This document shows positions 23,059 to 30,447 of a stretch of DNA of 30,863 nt, in pieces. Source of the DNA: CAIWXH01 sp964555675 (GTDB lineage Bacteria > Chloroflexota > Chloroflexia > Chloroflexales > Chloroflexaceae); assembly GCA_964555675.1 (NCBI GenBank), contig CAZKTU010000060.1, positions 1-30,863 on the forward strand, in the 5' to 3' direction. Both the position numbers and the translations under genes were made by a program. Numbering within the stretch: position 1 is the first letter of the stretch; every line of letters begins with the position of its first letter. The notes below the pieces were generated by a model. The model saw only the letters and a list, made by a program, of their open reading frames with translations. It was not told the DNA's origin and made no database searches.

Positions 23059-24075
23059 GTGGGGGCCACCATCCGTGATGTTGCTCGCGCCGCCGGCGTC
23101 GGGCTCGGCACAGTCTCGCGCGTTCTCAATAATAGCCCGCTGGTCAGCCCGTCAACCAGGCAGCGCGTGCTCGACGTGATCGCCGAGCTCCACTACAGCC
23201 CGAGCCAGATCGCGCGCAGCTTCGCCCTCGGCAAGACCCTGACCGTGGCCACGATCGCGCCCTTCTTTACGCGGCCGTCGGTGGTCGAGCGGCTGCGGGG
23301 GATTGAGGCGACTCTGGCGGGGCACGGCTATAATCTCGTCGTTTTCAACGTCGAGACGGCGACCCGGCGCGACGCCTGCCTGCGCGATGTGCCCAAAGCC
23401 GACCGCTGCGACGCCGTGGTGATTATCTCGCTGACCCCGCACCCCGAAGAGGTCGCAGCCCTGCTGGCCACCAGTCTGCCGGTGGTGCTGGTGGACACAG
23501 CCGCCGAGGGCCTCTACGGGATCGGGATTGACGATATCGCTTCGGGCGAGCTGGCCACGCGCCACCTGCTCGAGCTTGGCCATAGACAGATCGCCTTCAT
23601 CGGCGACGCGCGCGAGTACACGGCGACCTTCAACTTCACCAGCAGCTGGGATCGCCATCGGGGCTATCTACGGGCGCTGAAGGCGATAGGGATCGTCGGC
23701 CGCCCCGAGTACGAGCGTTTCGGCTTTCACGGGCGTTATGAGGCCCGCGTACTGGCACGGCAGTTGCTTCAGCTACCCGAACCTCCTACGGCAATCTTTG
23801 CGGCAAGTGATACACAGGCTCTAGGCGTGCTCGAGGCCGCCCGCGATCTCGACATCGCCGTGCCGGATGAACTCTCGGTGATGGGCTTCGACGATATCGA
23901 CGTGGCCGAGTACCTCGGGCTGACCACCATTCGCCAGCCGCTCTACGAGAGCGGGGCCATCGGCGCCGAGCTGGTCTTCAGCCTGCTGGCGCGCCAGCAG
24001 CCATCGGCGACTATCGAGCGCCTGCCCGTCGAGCTGATCCACCGCGCCACCACGGCACCGCCACCGATGCCATAG
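23059..24075 (+). CDS. LacI/GalR-family transcriptional regulator
   Basis: A 338-residue repressor. The helix-turn-helix is at residues ~3-24 (ATIRDVARAAGVGLGTVSRVLN), followed by the hinge helix region SPSQIARSFALG and a periplasmic-binding-protein-like sugar-sensing core (TVATIAPFF, GIGIDDIASGELATRHLLELGHRQIAFIGD, AIFAASDTQALGVLEAA, SVMGFDDIDVAEY). I chose the GTG at 23059 because a perfect AGGAGG lies 4 nt upstream and LacI proteins normally start right before the TIRDVA helix; an ATG at 23017 would add 14 residues and leave only a ~10-nt leader. Two operators precede it. Downstream it faces the AglEFG-like importer and malQ, so the effector is probably an alpha-glucoside or another glucose oligomer. 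Confidence 0.85.
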   Translation: MGATIRDVARAAGVGLGTVSRVLNNSPLVSPSTRQRVLDVIAELHYSPSQIARSFALGKTLTVATIAPFFTRPSVVERLRGIEATLAGHGYNLVVFNVETATRRDACLRDVPKADRCDAVVIISLTPHPEEVAALLATSLPVVLVDTAAEGLYGIGIDDIASGELATRHLLELGHRQIAFIGDAREYTATFNFTSSWDRHRGYLRALKAIGIVGRPEYERFGFHGRYEARVLARQLLQLPEPPTAIFAASDTQALGVLEAARDLDIAVPDELSVMGFDDIDVAEYLGLTTIRQPLYESGAIGAELVFSLLARQQPSATIERLPVELIHRATTAPPPMP

Positions 24076-24133
24076 CCTCGAGGACGTGCCCTGGCTGCTG
24101 TCAGTTCTATCGCTGCTTTGCAAAGCTTCCGCC

Positions 24134-24148
24134 GAGCGCCAAGCGCTC
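24134..24148. other. Inverted repeat before the sugar-binding protein gene
   Basis: GAGCGC-CAA-GCGCTC, a perfect 6+6 palindrome in the 198-nt gap between the regulator and importer genes. It could be a hairpin or an operator; the arms are reminiscent of the GAGCGCTC core of O1 but spaced by three extra bases. No convincing promoter hexamers are seen in this gap. Confidence 0.35.
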
Positions 24149-24273
24149 TAGAGCAGCTGAAAGGGGGTGATCTGAATCTTCACGGCGCTGATACCGCACT
24201 GTGACGGCGCAGAGCGCGACTGCGCGTGCGCCTCTGGCAACGGACGCCTCTCAACCGATGAAGGAAGGATCTC

Positions 24274-25785
24274 ATGCTTCGCAAACTCTCACTGATCGCC
24301 CTGGTCGCGATGATCGCCGGTATTCTGGCCGCCTGTGGCGGCGGCGCAGCGACGCCCACCACCCCGCCCGCCCCGCCGACCGAGGCCGCCGCCGCGCCGA
24401 CCGAGGCCCCGGCCCCCACGGCCGCCCCCGCTCCGACCGAGGCCCCGGCCCCGACTGTGGCCCCGACTGCCGCCCCGGCCCCGACCGAGGCCCCGGCCGC
24501 CACGAGCGACTCGGCCACGGCCGCCCTGGTGGCCGAAGCTGACAAGATCAGCGCCGAGCTTGCGGCCGCCTTCGCCGGCGAGTATACGGGCACCACGGTC
24601 ACCATGACCGGCCCCTTCGTCGACGCCGACGCCGTGAAGTTCGAGAACGCCATGACCGAGTTCGAGGAGCTGACGGGCATCGACATCCAGTACGAGGGCT
24701 CGAAGGAGTTCGAGGCCACGATCTCGATCCGCGTCGACGGCGGCAACCCGCCCGACATCGCCGACTTCCCCCAGCCCGGCCTGCTGGCCAACTTCGTGCG
24801 CGACGGCAAGGTCGTCGACGCCAGCCAGTTCATCAGCGCCGACTGGCTGTCCGAGAACTACAACTCGAGCTGGCTCGACATGGCCAAGATGGAAGGCCCC
24901 AATGGCGAGATCACCTCGGGCGTCTGGCACCGCGTGAACGGCAAGAGCCTGGTCTGGTACCCCAAGGCCAAGTTCGACGAGGCCGGCTACACCATCCCGA
25001 CCACCTGGGACGAAATGCTGGCCCTGACCGAGCAGATCGCCGCCGACGGCGACCAGGCCTGGTGCATCGGCATCGAGTCGGGCGCGGCCACCGGCTGGGC
25101 CGCCACAGACTGGATGGAGGAGATCATGCTCCGCACCACCAGCCTGGAGAACTACGACAAGTGGGTCACCGGCGAGCTCGACTTCGCCTCGCCCGAGGTG
25201 AAGGCCGCCGCCGAGAAGATGAGCGAGATCTGGTTCAACGACGAGTACGTCTACGGCGGCCGGGCCTCGATCGTCACCACTAACTTCGGCGACGCCCCCA
25301 CGCCTATGTTCGAGGAGCAGCCGGGCTGCTGGCTGCACAAGCAGGGCAACTTCATCACCAGCTTCTTCCCGGCCGACGCGGTCGCCGGCGAGGACTACAG
25401 CTTCTTCTACATGCCCGGGATCGACGAGCAGTACGGCGACCCCGTGCTGGTCGCCGGCGACCTGATGGCCGCCTTCGACGACCGGCCCGAGGTGCGCGCG
25501 GTGCTGTCCTACTTCTCGAGCGGCGCCTCGGTCGAGACCTGGCTGGGTGAGGGCGGCGCGATCTCGCCCCACAACGACTCGAGCCTCGACTGGTACGCCA
25601 ACGACATCGAGCGCGGCGTGGGCGAGATCATCCTCAATGCGAGCAGCCTGCGCTTCGACGCCTCGGACCTGATGCCCGGCGAGGTCGGCGCCGGCTCGTT
25701 CTGGCGCGGCATGACCGACTACGTCGCCGGCACGGTCGATCTCGACACGGCCCTGGCCGAGATCGACGCGGGCTGGCCCCAGTAG
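24274..25785 (+). CDS. Alpha-glucoside-type ABC transporter substrate-binding lipoprotein (AglE-like)
   Basis: A 503-residue extracellular binding protein. The signal peptide ends in lipobox LAAC with acylated Cys21. It is followed by a ~50-residue Pro/Thr/Ala/Glu linker (repeats of PAPTEAPAPT), a flexible stalk common in Chloroflexota lipoproteins. The binding fold then begins at ~TVTMTGPFVDADAVKFENAM. Sequence features such as NPPDIADFPQPGLLANFVR, VWHRVNGKSLVWYP and CIGIESGAATGWAATDWMEE resemble AglE-type alpha-glucoside binding proteins of rhizobia. AAGGAAGGA lies 4 nt before the ATG. It is first in a four-gene set ending in malQ, which supports maltose-type or other alpha-glucoside uptake. 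Specificity is inferred, not seen. Confidence 0.85.
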   Translation: MLRKLSLIALVAMIAGILAACGGGAATPTTPPAPPTEAAAAPTEAPAPTAAPAPTEAPAPTVAPTAAPAPTEAPAATSDSATAALVAEADKISAELAAAFAGEYTGTTVTMTGPFVDADAVKFENAMTEFEELTGIDIQYEGSKEFEATISIRVDGGNPPDIADFPQPGLLANFVRDGKVVDASQFISADWLSENYNSSWLDMAKMEGPNGEITSGVWHRVNGKSLVWYPKAKFDEAGYTIPTTWDEMLALTEQIAADGDQAWCIGIESGAATGWAATDWMEEIMLRTTSLENYDKWVTGELDFASPEVKAAAEKMSEIWFNDEYVYGGRASIVTTNFGDAPTPMFEEQPGCWLHKQGNFITSFFPADAVAGEDYSFFYMPGIDEQYGDPVLVAGDLMAAFDDRPEVRAVLSYFSSGASVETWLGEGGAISPHNDSSLDWYANDIERGVGEIILNASSLRFDASDLMPGEVGAGSFWRGMTDYVAGTVDLDTALAEIDAGWPQ

Positions 25786-25813
25786 GCTTTCTCGCGCGCT
25801 GACGGTACGCTAC

Positions 25814-25841
25814 GGACCAGGGGGTCTCGGCCCCCTGGTCC
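25814..25841 (+). other. Intercistronic hairpin between binding protein and permease genes
   Basis: GGACCAGGGGG-TCTCGG-CCCCCTGGTCC: an 11-bp perfect stem with a 6-nt loop and no T-run. In many importers such a hairpin protects the upstream mRNA and partly stops transcription, so the binding protein is made in excess over the permeases. Confidence 0.65.
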
Positions 25842-25909
25842 GACGAAGAGGCGGCTCATTGCCGTACAACGGGTTGGGGCCAGTCCCCACACGCAACGGA
25901 GCGTAGCTC

Positions 25910-27043
25910 ATGCAAAGCACGACTGAGGTGACCCCGCGGCGCGGCGCCGCATCGTCAAGTGAAAGCCTCAACCCTGGCCGCCTGATTCTGGCCCTGGGCT
26001 TGTTCGCTCTGCTGCTGGCCTTTATCTACGGCGGCTTCATCTTCCTGCGCGACGCACAGCGTGAGAATACGCTGCCCAAACTGCTGACGGCGGCGATCGC
26101 GATCGTCTGGGGCGTGGGCGGCGCCGCGGGCCTGTTCTTCACGCTGAATATGGTGGTCGAGCAGCTGCCGGGTGGCCTGCGTCGCCTGTTGCTGCCCTTC
26201 GTCTTCGTCGGCCCCGCGGTGCTCTTCCTGGGCTGGGCGCTCTTCTTCCCGACCTTACGCACACTCTACCTGAGCTTCCTCAACGAGAGCTCGACCGAGT
26301 TCGTGGGCCTGAGCAACTATATTGCGGTCTTCACCGAGCGCACGATGCTCACGGCCTTCCGCAACAATATCTTCTTCTGGATGATCTTCGGCACGGCGGG
26401 CTGTGTGATCTCGGGGCTGATTATTGCGGTGCTGGCCGACCGCAGCAGCTTCGAGACCCTGGCCAAGTCGCTGATCTTCATGCCGATGGCGATCTCGTTC
26501 GTCGGCGCGGGCGTGATCTGGCGCTTTGTCTACTACTACGCGCCGCCCGGTCAGCCCCAGATCGGCCTGCTCAACGCAGTGATCACCAGCCTCGGCTTCC
26601 AGCCGCAAGCCTGGACGACCCTGCTCCAACCACAGAATAACTTTTTCCTGGTGATTATCCTGATCTGGATGCAGACCGGCTTCGCCATGGTGATCTTCTC
26701 GGCGGCGATCAAGGGCATCCCCGAGGATATCATCGAGGCCTCGCGAGTCGACGGGGCCAGCGAGCTGCAGATCTTCTGGAACATCATGATGCCCGCCATC
26801 CAGGGCACGATCGTGACCGTCACGACCACCATTCTGATCGTCACGCTGAAGATCTTCGACATCGTGATCGTGATGACCGGCGGCCAGTACGGTACCAATG
26901 TGATCGCGGTCGAGTTCTACCGCCAGTACTTCACCAACCGTAACTTCGGCTACGGCTCGGCGGTGGCGATTGTGCTGCTGATCGCGGTCATCCCGGTGAT
27001 GGTCTACAACCTGCGCCAGCTTAACCGCCAGGAGGTCTTCTGA
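25910..27043 (+). CDS. Sugar ABC transporter permease, MalF/AglF type
   Basis: A 377-residue CUT1 permease. A polar N-terminus of ~23 residues is followed by two extra helices (LILALGLFALLLAFIYGGFIF, and LLTAAIAIVWGVGGAAGLFF) before the conserved six-helix core. The EAA loop is at ~270-298 (EDIIEASRVDGASELQIFW followed by MMPAI). The extra N-terminal pair and WMQTGFAMVIFSAAIKGIP match AglF-type proteins. ATG 25910 has CGGAG 8 nt before it. It overlaps the next gene (TGATG), so the two permeases are translationally coupled. The ATPase partner is not encoded in the window. Confidence 0.88.
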   Translation: MQSTTEVTPRRGAASSSESLNPGRLILALGLFALLLAFIYGGFIFLRDAQRENTLPKLLTAAIAIVWGVGGAAGLFFTLNMVVEQLPGGLRRLLLPFVFVGPAVLFLGWALFFPTLRTLYLSFLNESSTEFVGLSNYIAVFTERTMLTAFRNNIFFWMIFGTAGCVISGLIIAVLADRSSFETLAKSLIFMPMAISFVGAGVIWRFVYYYAPPGQPQIGLLNAVITSLGFQPQAWTTLLQPQNNFFLVIILIWMQTGFAMVIFSAAIKGIPEDIIEASRVDGASELQIFWNIMMPAIQGTIVTVTTTILIVTLKIFDIVIVMTGGQYGTNVIAVEFYRQYFTNRNFGYGSAVAIVLLIAVIPVMVYNLRQLNRQEVF

Positions 27044-28191
27044 TGGCAGCAGTGACTGCAAAGCCCGCACCCGTGCGTCGCGTTTCGAGCCAGAAGCGCC
27101 AGCAGCTGATCGGCAAGATCATCGTCAACACCGTGCTGGGGCTGATCTGTCTGTTGTGGACCATCCCGACGATCGGGCTGTTCATCTCGTCGTTCCGCGA
27201 CCGCGAGGATATTCGCACCACGGGCTGGTGGACGGTCTTCCCGCATCAGGAGTACACCACGGTGGGGACGGTCGAGCTGCCGCGCGACACCGATCTGCGC
27301 CAGCCGATCACGCTCCCGCCCGAGTTGGGCGGCGGGACCTACACGGCCGACCAGATCAGCGAGGGCGTGACCATCCCCGACGGCCGGCGGATCACCTGGG
27401 AGAATCGGCGCGGGCGCGTCGTGGCCATCCAGGGCCAGGCCTGGACGATGAACACCGCCTTTACGCTCGACAACTACCGGGCGGTGACCGGCGGCAAAGA
27501 GTATGTCTACACCGACGCCAATGGTAACGAGTCGGTCGAGGCCGGCGAGGACCTGTGGGGCGTGCTGATCAACAACATCGCCGTGGCCATCCCCTCGACG
27601 GTGATCCCGATCCTGATCGCGGCCTTCGCGGCCTACGGCTTCGCCTGGATGCGGTTCCCGGGGCGCTTCCTGCTCTTCACGATTGTGGTGGCGCTGCTGG
27701 TGGTGCCGCTGCAGGTGGCCCTGGTGCCGATCCTGCGCGACTACGTGCGGGTCGACCTCAACGGCACCTACATGGCGGTCTGGCTGGCCCACACGGGCTT
27801 CGGCCTGCCCCTGGCGACCTACCTGCTCTACAACTACGTCAGCCAGCTGCCGCGCGACATCCTCGAGTCGGCCTTCATCGACGGGGCCTCGCACTTCACG
27901 ATCTTCACCCGGCTGATCCTGCCCCTGTCGGTGCCGGCCCTGGCCTCGTTCGCGATCTTCCAGTTCCTCTGGGTCTGGAACGACTACCTGGTGGCCCTGA
28001 TCTTCATCGGCGCGGCCCCCAACGTGCAGGTGCTGACCATGCGCCTGGCCGAGATGGTCGGCTCGCGCGGCCAGGACTGGCACCTGCTGACCGCCGGGGC
28101 CTTCATCTCGATGCTGATCCCGCTGCTGGTCTTCTTCTCGCTGCAGCGCTACTTCGTGCGCGGGCTGCTGGCGGGTTCGGTGAAGGGGTAA
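27043..28191 (+). CDS. Sugar ABC transporter permease, MalG/AglG type
   Basis: A 382-residue CUT1 permease. The first helix (IIVNTVLGLICLLWTIPTIGLFISS) is followed by a long hydrophilic insertion, about residues 66-147, which lies outside the membrane; this insertion is characteristic of AglG-type alpha-glucoside permeases and is absent from the shorter MalG-type protein at 1019. The EAA loop is at ~270-296 (DILESAFIDGASHFTIFTR then LPLSVPA). The C-terminus is LLAGSVKG, the standard MalG ending. It begins inside the stop codon of the preceding permease gene. Confidence 0.88.
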   Translation: MAAVTAKPAPVRRVSSQKRQQLIGKIIVNTVLGLICLLWTIPTIGLFISSFRDREDIRTTGWWTVFPHQEYTTVGTVELPRDTDLRQPITLPPELGGGTYTADQISEGVTIPDGRRITWENRRGRVVAIQGQAWTMNTAFTLDNYRAVTGGKEYVYTDANGNESVEAGEDLWGVLINNIAVAIPSTVIPILIAAFAAYGFAWMRFPGRFLLFTIVVALLVVPLQVALVPILRDYVRVDLNGTYMAVWLAHTGFGLPLATYLLYNYVSQLPRDILESAFIDGASHFTIFTRLILPLSVPALASFAIFQFLWVWNDYLVALIFIGAAPNVQVLTMRLAEMVGSRGQDWHLLTAGAFISMLIPLLVFFSLQRYFVRGLLAGSVKG

Positions 28192-28286
28192 GCTCCTGCG
28201 GGCTCGACGGCCCTGTGGGGCAGAGGCGGCGGGTAGGTAGACATAACGAAGGACTGCGGGCGCTCCCCACATGTTCCAGGCACTGA

Positions 28287-28322
28287 CCCAGGTGGCCTTG
28301 TGTCACCTGGGCTTCTTATTTC
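28287..28322 (+). terminator. Terminator of the AglEFG-like operon
   Basis: CCCAGGTG and CACCTGGG form an 8-bp stem with a 9-nt loop, followed by CTTCTTATTTC. It lies ~95 nt after the permease stop and before the malQ promoter, so malQ is probably a separate unit with its own start. Confidence 0.6.
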
Positions 28323-28331
28323 AAATCGTGT

Positions 28332-28337
28332 TACAAT
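28332..28337 (+). promoter_or_regulatory. Candidate -10 box of malQ
   Basis: TACAAT about 39 nt before the malQ ATG, right after the terminator. No good -35 hexamer is seen at the standard distance. Confidence 0.4.
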
Positions 28338-28375
28338 CGCCGCGATCTGTGCCACATGTCACAAGAGAGGGCACT

Positions 28376-29935
28376 ATGCGTTTTGCACGCTCGAGCGGCA
28401 TTCTGCTGCATCCTAGCTCGCTGCCGGGCCCCTGGGGGATCGGGGACCTGGGGCCGGCCGCCTATCAGTTCGTCGACTTCCTGGCCGCCTCTGGGCAGAG
28501 CCTGTGGCAGATTCTGCCCCTGGGTCCTACGGGGTATGGCGACTCGCCGTACCAGGCCTTCTCGGCCAGTGCGGGCAACCCCCTGCTGGTGAGCCTCGAC
28601 CAGCTCATTCGGCGCGGCCTGCTGAGCTACGAGGAGGTGGTCGAGGCAGCCGTCGGCCACGACCTGGGCATCGATACGGTCAACTATGGCGAGGTGATTG
28701 CCTTCAAGCTGCCCCTGTTGCAGCTCAGCTACGAGCGTCTGCGCCAGGGCGTCGCCCCCGAGTTGGCCGCGGCCTTTGCCGAGTTCGCGGTCGCCCAGGC
28801 CGGCTGGCTCGACGACTACGCCCTCTTTATGGCCCTCAAGGGGGCTCATGGCGGGCAGGCCTGGAGCAGCTGGTCGCCCGAGTTGCGGGCGCGCGAGGCC
28901 GGGGCCCTGGATAAGGCGCGCGCCGAGCACGCCCACGCGATCGAGGTCCAGAAGTTCCTGCAGTTCCTCTTCTTCCAGCAGTGGCTGCCGCTCAAGGCCT
29001 ACGCCAACGAGCGGGGCATCTCGATCATTGGCGACGCGCCGATCTTCGTGGCGTACGACAGCGCCGACGTCTGGGCGAACCCCGAGCTGTTCTTCCTCGA
29101 CAAAGAGGGGGCGCCGACGGTGGTGGCGGGCGTGCCGCCGGACTACTTCAGCGCGACGGGGCAGCGCTGGGGCAATCCGCTCTACCGCTGGGACAGGATG
29201 GCCCAGGATGGCTACGCCTGGTGGGTGGCGCGGCTGCGGGCCGCCTTCACCCAGGTTGACATGCTGCGCCTCGACCACTTCCGCGGCTTCGCCGCCTACT
29301 GGGAGGTGCCGGCCAGCCAGGAGACGGCGATCCACGGGCGCTGGGTCAAGGGGCCCGGGCCCGAGCTGTTCGCCCGGCTCGAGCAGGAGCTGGGGGGGCT
29401 GGCGATCATCGCCGAGGACCTGGGGCTGATCACGCCGGATGTGCATGCCCTGCGCGAGCAGTTCGACTTCCCGGGGATGACCGTATTGCAGTTCGCCTTC
29501 GACGGCGACCCCGAGAACGTCTATCTGCCCCACAACCACACGAAGAACAGCGTGGTCTACACGGGCACCCACGACAATAACACCACCGTGGGCTGGTACG
29601 GCACCCTCGACGAGGGCGGGCGCGAGCAGGTGCGGGCCTACCTCGCGCGCGACGGAAGCGACATCGCCTATGACCTGATACGGGCCGCGATGATGTCGGT
29701 GGCCGACATCGTGGTGACACCCTTCCAGGACGTACTGCGGCTTGGCGCGGACGCGCGCATGAATACGCCGGGCCTGCTCGGGCGGAACTGGGGGTGGCGC
29801 TTCAGGGCCGAGGCCCTCAACGAGAGCGTCGGCGGCGGCCTCAGGTTCCTCACCAGCGTCTATGGGCGCCTGCCCAGCCACCTCAGGCCGGCGAAAGAGC
29901 CAGACGAGCTGGAGTATGATCCGGCCGACGAGTAG
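28376..29935 (+). CDS. malQ: 4-alpha-glucanotransferase (amylomaltase, GH77)
   Basis: A cytosolic disproportionating enzyme, 519 residues, which transfers alpha-1,4-glucan segments between maltodextrins and releases glucose. The N-terminus RSSGILLHPSSLPGPWGIGD and the motif WQILPLGPTGYGDSPYQ are classic GH77. Catalytic residues: nucleophile Asp300 in LRLDHFRG, acid/base Glu347 in IIAEDLG, and transition-state stabiliser Asp400 in THDNNT. DAPIFVAYDSADVWANPELF at ~220-239 is also diagnostic. AGAGAGG is 5 nt before the ATG at 28376, and the conserved N-terminus starts at once, so upstream in-frame codons are not used. Its place after the AglEFG-like importer suggests imported maltodextrins as substrate. 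Very confident. Confidence 0.97.
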   Translation: MRFARSSGILLHPSSLPGPWGIGDLGPAAYQFVDFLAASGQSLWQILPLGPTGYGDSPYQAFSASAGNPLLVSLDQLIRRGLLSYEEVVEAAVGHDLGIDTVNYGEVIAFKLPLLQLSYERLRQGVAPELAAAFAEFAVAQAGWLDDYALFMALKGAHGGQAWSSWSPELRAREAGALDKARAEHAHAIEVQKFLQFLFFQQWLPLKAYANERGISIIGDAPIFVAYDSADVWANPELFFLDKEGAPTVVAGVPPDYFSATGQRWGNPLYRWDRMAQDGYAWWVARLRAAFTQVDMLRLDHFRGFAAYWEVPASQETAIHGRWVKGPGPELFARLEQELGGLAIIAEDLGLITPDVHALREQFDFPGMTVLQFAFDGDPENVYLPHNHTKNSVVYTGTHDNNTTVGWYGTLDEGGREQVRAYLARDGSDIAYDLIRAAMMSVADIVVTPFQDVLRLGADARMNTPGLLGRNWGWRFRAEALNESVGGGLRFLTSVYGRLPSHLRPAKEPDELEYDPADE

Positions 29936-29946
29936 GCTGCGAGAAG

Positions 29947-29978
29947 GGGGGCCAGGGAGACCTGGCCCTCTTTTTTTT
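29947..29978 (+). terminator. Strong intrinsic terminator after malQ
   Basis: GGGCCAGG-GAGA-CCTGGCCC (29949-29968), extended by two further pairs at the base, followed by eight consecutive T. It isolates malQ from the rRNA promoter region. Confidence 0.9.
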
Positions 29979-30010
29979 GGCGTAGGGACGCGCCAGAGCG
30001 TGTGTGGCGA

Positions 30011-30030
30011 GCGCTAACAATGCGCTAACA
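30011..30030 (+). repeat. Two GCGCTAACA direct repeats before rRNA promoter P1
   Basis: GCGCTAACA at 30011-30019 and again at 30022-30030, 11 bp apart, so on the same helix face. The second ends 9 nt before the P1 -35 box. A related GCTCTAACA (30254-30262) sits at nearly the same distance before P2. This may be an activator site or the counterpart of an UP element. Confidence 0.45.
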
Positions 30031-30039
30031 CAACCCCGC

Positions 30040-30068
30040 TTGACAAGGATCGGCAGGTCGGTTATACT
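30040..30068 (+). promoter_or_regulatory. rRNA promoter P1
   Basis: Perfect TTGACA (30040-30045), 17-nt spacer, TATACT (30063-30068): the best sigma70-type promoter in the window. Predicted start ~30075, 12 nt or less before the conserved TGACGGTCTCACTCC. Confidence 0.9.
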
Positions 30069-30083
30069 CACCAGCGTGATGAC

Positions 30084-30109
30084 GGTCTCACTCCTCACGG
30101 AGGCAGATC
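30084..30109 (+). promoter_or_regulatory. Initial-transcript hairpin of module A
   Basis: GGTCT/AGATC (one G-U pair) and CTCC/GGAG stack around a TCAC loop near the 5' end of the P1 transcript. The counterpart in module B has GGTCT/AGACC and CTCC/GGAG with a GGTA loop, so the stem is kept although the loop changed. Confidence 0.5.
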
Positions 30110-30130
30110 AGACAAACGAGTTGGTCTCAG

Positions 30131-30216
30131 GGCTAACAAATTGCGAACCGCGCCGGGGCAACCCGGAGACGTCGCCAGGCTGGAGGGGCAACCCACCACC
30201 TGGTTTTTTGTTGGCC
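30131..30216 (+). promoter_or_regulatory. 86-nt structured leader RNA, copy 1
   Basis: An RNA motif in the 16S leader. Outer helix P1: GGCTAACAAA (30131-30140) with TTTGTTGGCC (30207-30216), 10 bp including one G-U. Hairpin A: CCGGG-GCAA-CCCGG (30153-30166), framed by GCGA/TCGC. Hairpin B: CCAGG/CCTGG, TGG/CCA and GGG/CCC stacked with a GCAA loop (30175-30203), followed by six T. Hairpin B plus the T-run reads as an intrinsic terminator, and the outer helix uses part of the T-run, so the two could compete. Copy 2 has one difference only. I recognise no Rfam family. Confidence 0.7.
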
Positions 30217-30225
30217 CGGGCCCTC

Positions 30226-30239
30226 CGCCCGCAAGGGCG
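30226..30239 (+). promoter_or_regulatory. GNRA-capped hairpin after leader RNA copy 1
   Basis: CGCCC-GCAA-GGGCG. A hairpin of equal stem and loop size but different stem sequence, GCGTC-GGGA-GACGC, follows copy 2 at 30452-30465. Position and tetraloop class are kept while the stem bases changed. Confidence 0.5.
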
Positions 30240-30270
30240 AGCGCTCAAATGAAGCTCTAACACAGCCGAG

Positions 30271-30299
30271 TTGCACAAACGACGAAGCTGTGGTATCCT
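30271..30299 (+). promoter_or_regulatory. rRNA promoter P2
   Basis: TTGCAC (30271-30276), 17-nt spacer, TATCCT (30294-30299). Predicted start ~30306. It lies 3' of the first leader RNA, so P1 transcripts must read through copy 1 and P2 before reaching 16S. Confidence 0.75.
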
Positions 30300-30313
30300 T
30301 CAAGAGTGCTGAC

Positions 30314-30338
30314 GGTCTCACTCCGGTAGGAGAAGACC
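30314..30338 (+). promoter_or_regulatory. Initial-transcript hairpin of module B
   Basis: GGTCT/AGACC and CTCC/GGAG stack with a GGTA loop and small internal loop. Equivalent to 30084-30109 in module A. Confidence 0.5.
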
Positions 30339-30361
30339 TACACAACCCGAGTTAGTCTTTT

Positions 30362-30447
30362 GGCTGACAAATTGCGAACCGCGCCGGGGCAACCCGGAGA
30401 CGTCGCCAGGCTGGAGGGGCAACCCACCACCTGGTTTTTTGTTGGCC
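30362..30447 (+). promoter_or_regulatory. 86-nt structured leader RNA, copy 2
   Basis: Identical to copy 1 at 85 of 86 positions. The only change, A to G at position 5 (30366), turns an A-U pair of the outer helix into G-U, so pairing is kept. Helices: GGCTGACAAA with TTTGTTGGCC, GCAA-capped hairpin A, and terminator-like hairpin B with six T (30435-30440). It ends 95 nt before the estimated 16S start. Confidence 0.7.

Larger units (their letters stand above)
30022..30239 (+). repeat. rRNA promoter-leader module A
   Basis: One of two tandem copies of the same arrangement: upstream TAACA word, sigma70 promoter, initial-transcript hairpin, 86-nt structured motif and a GNRA-capped hairpin. The second copy is 30254-30465, about 231 bp later. 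Conservation is strongest in the 86-nt motif (85/86) and in TGACGGTCTCACTCC (30080-30094 / 30310-30324). Confidence 0.75.

Noticed and set aside
24340..24510. Tandem GC-rich repeats in the AglE-like gene as possible repeat array or CRISPR-like unit
   Set aside because: They encode the in-frame Pro/Thr/Ala/Glu lipoprotein linker; repeat units are short codon repeats, not spacer-separated direct repeats.
30250..30265. AGCTCTAACA read as a boxA antitermination site
   Set aside because: It resembles part of the boxA consensus but lacks the central TTT, and it is better explained as the upstream word of P2 because it has a counterpart before P1.
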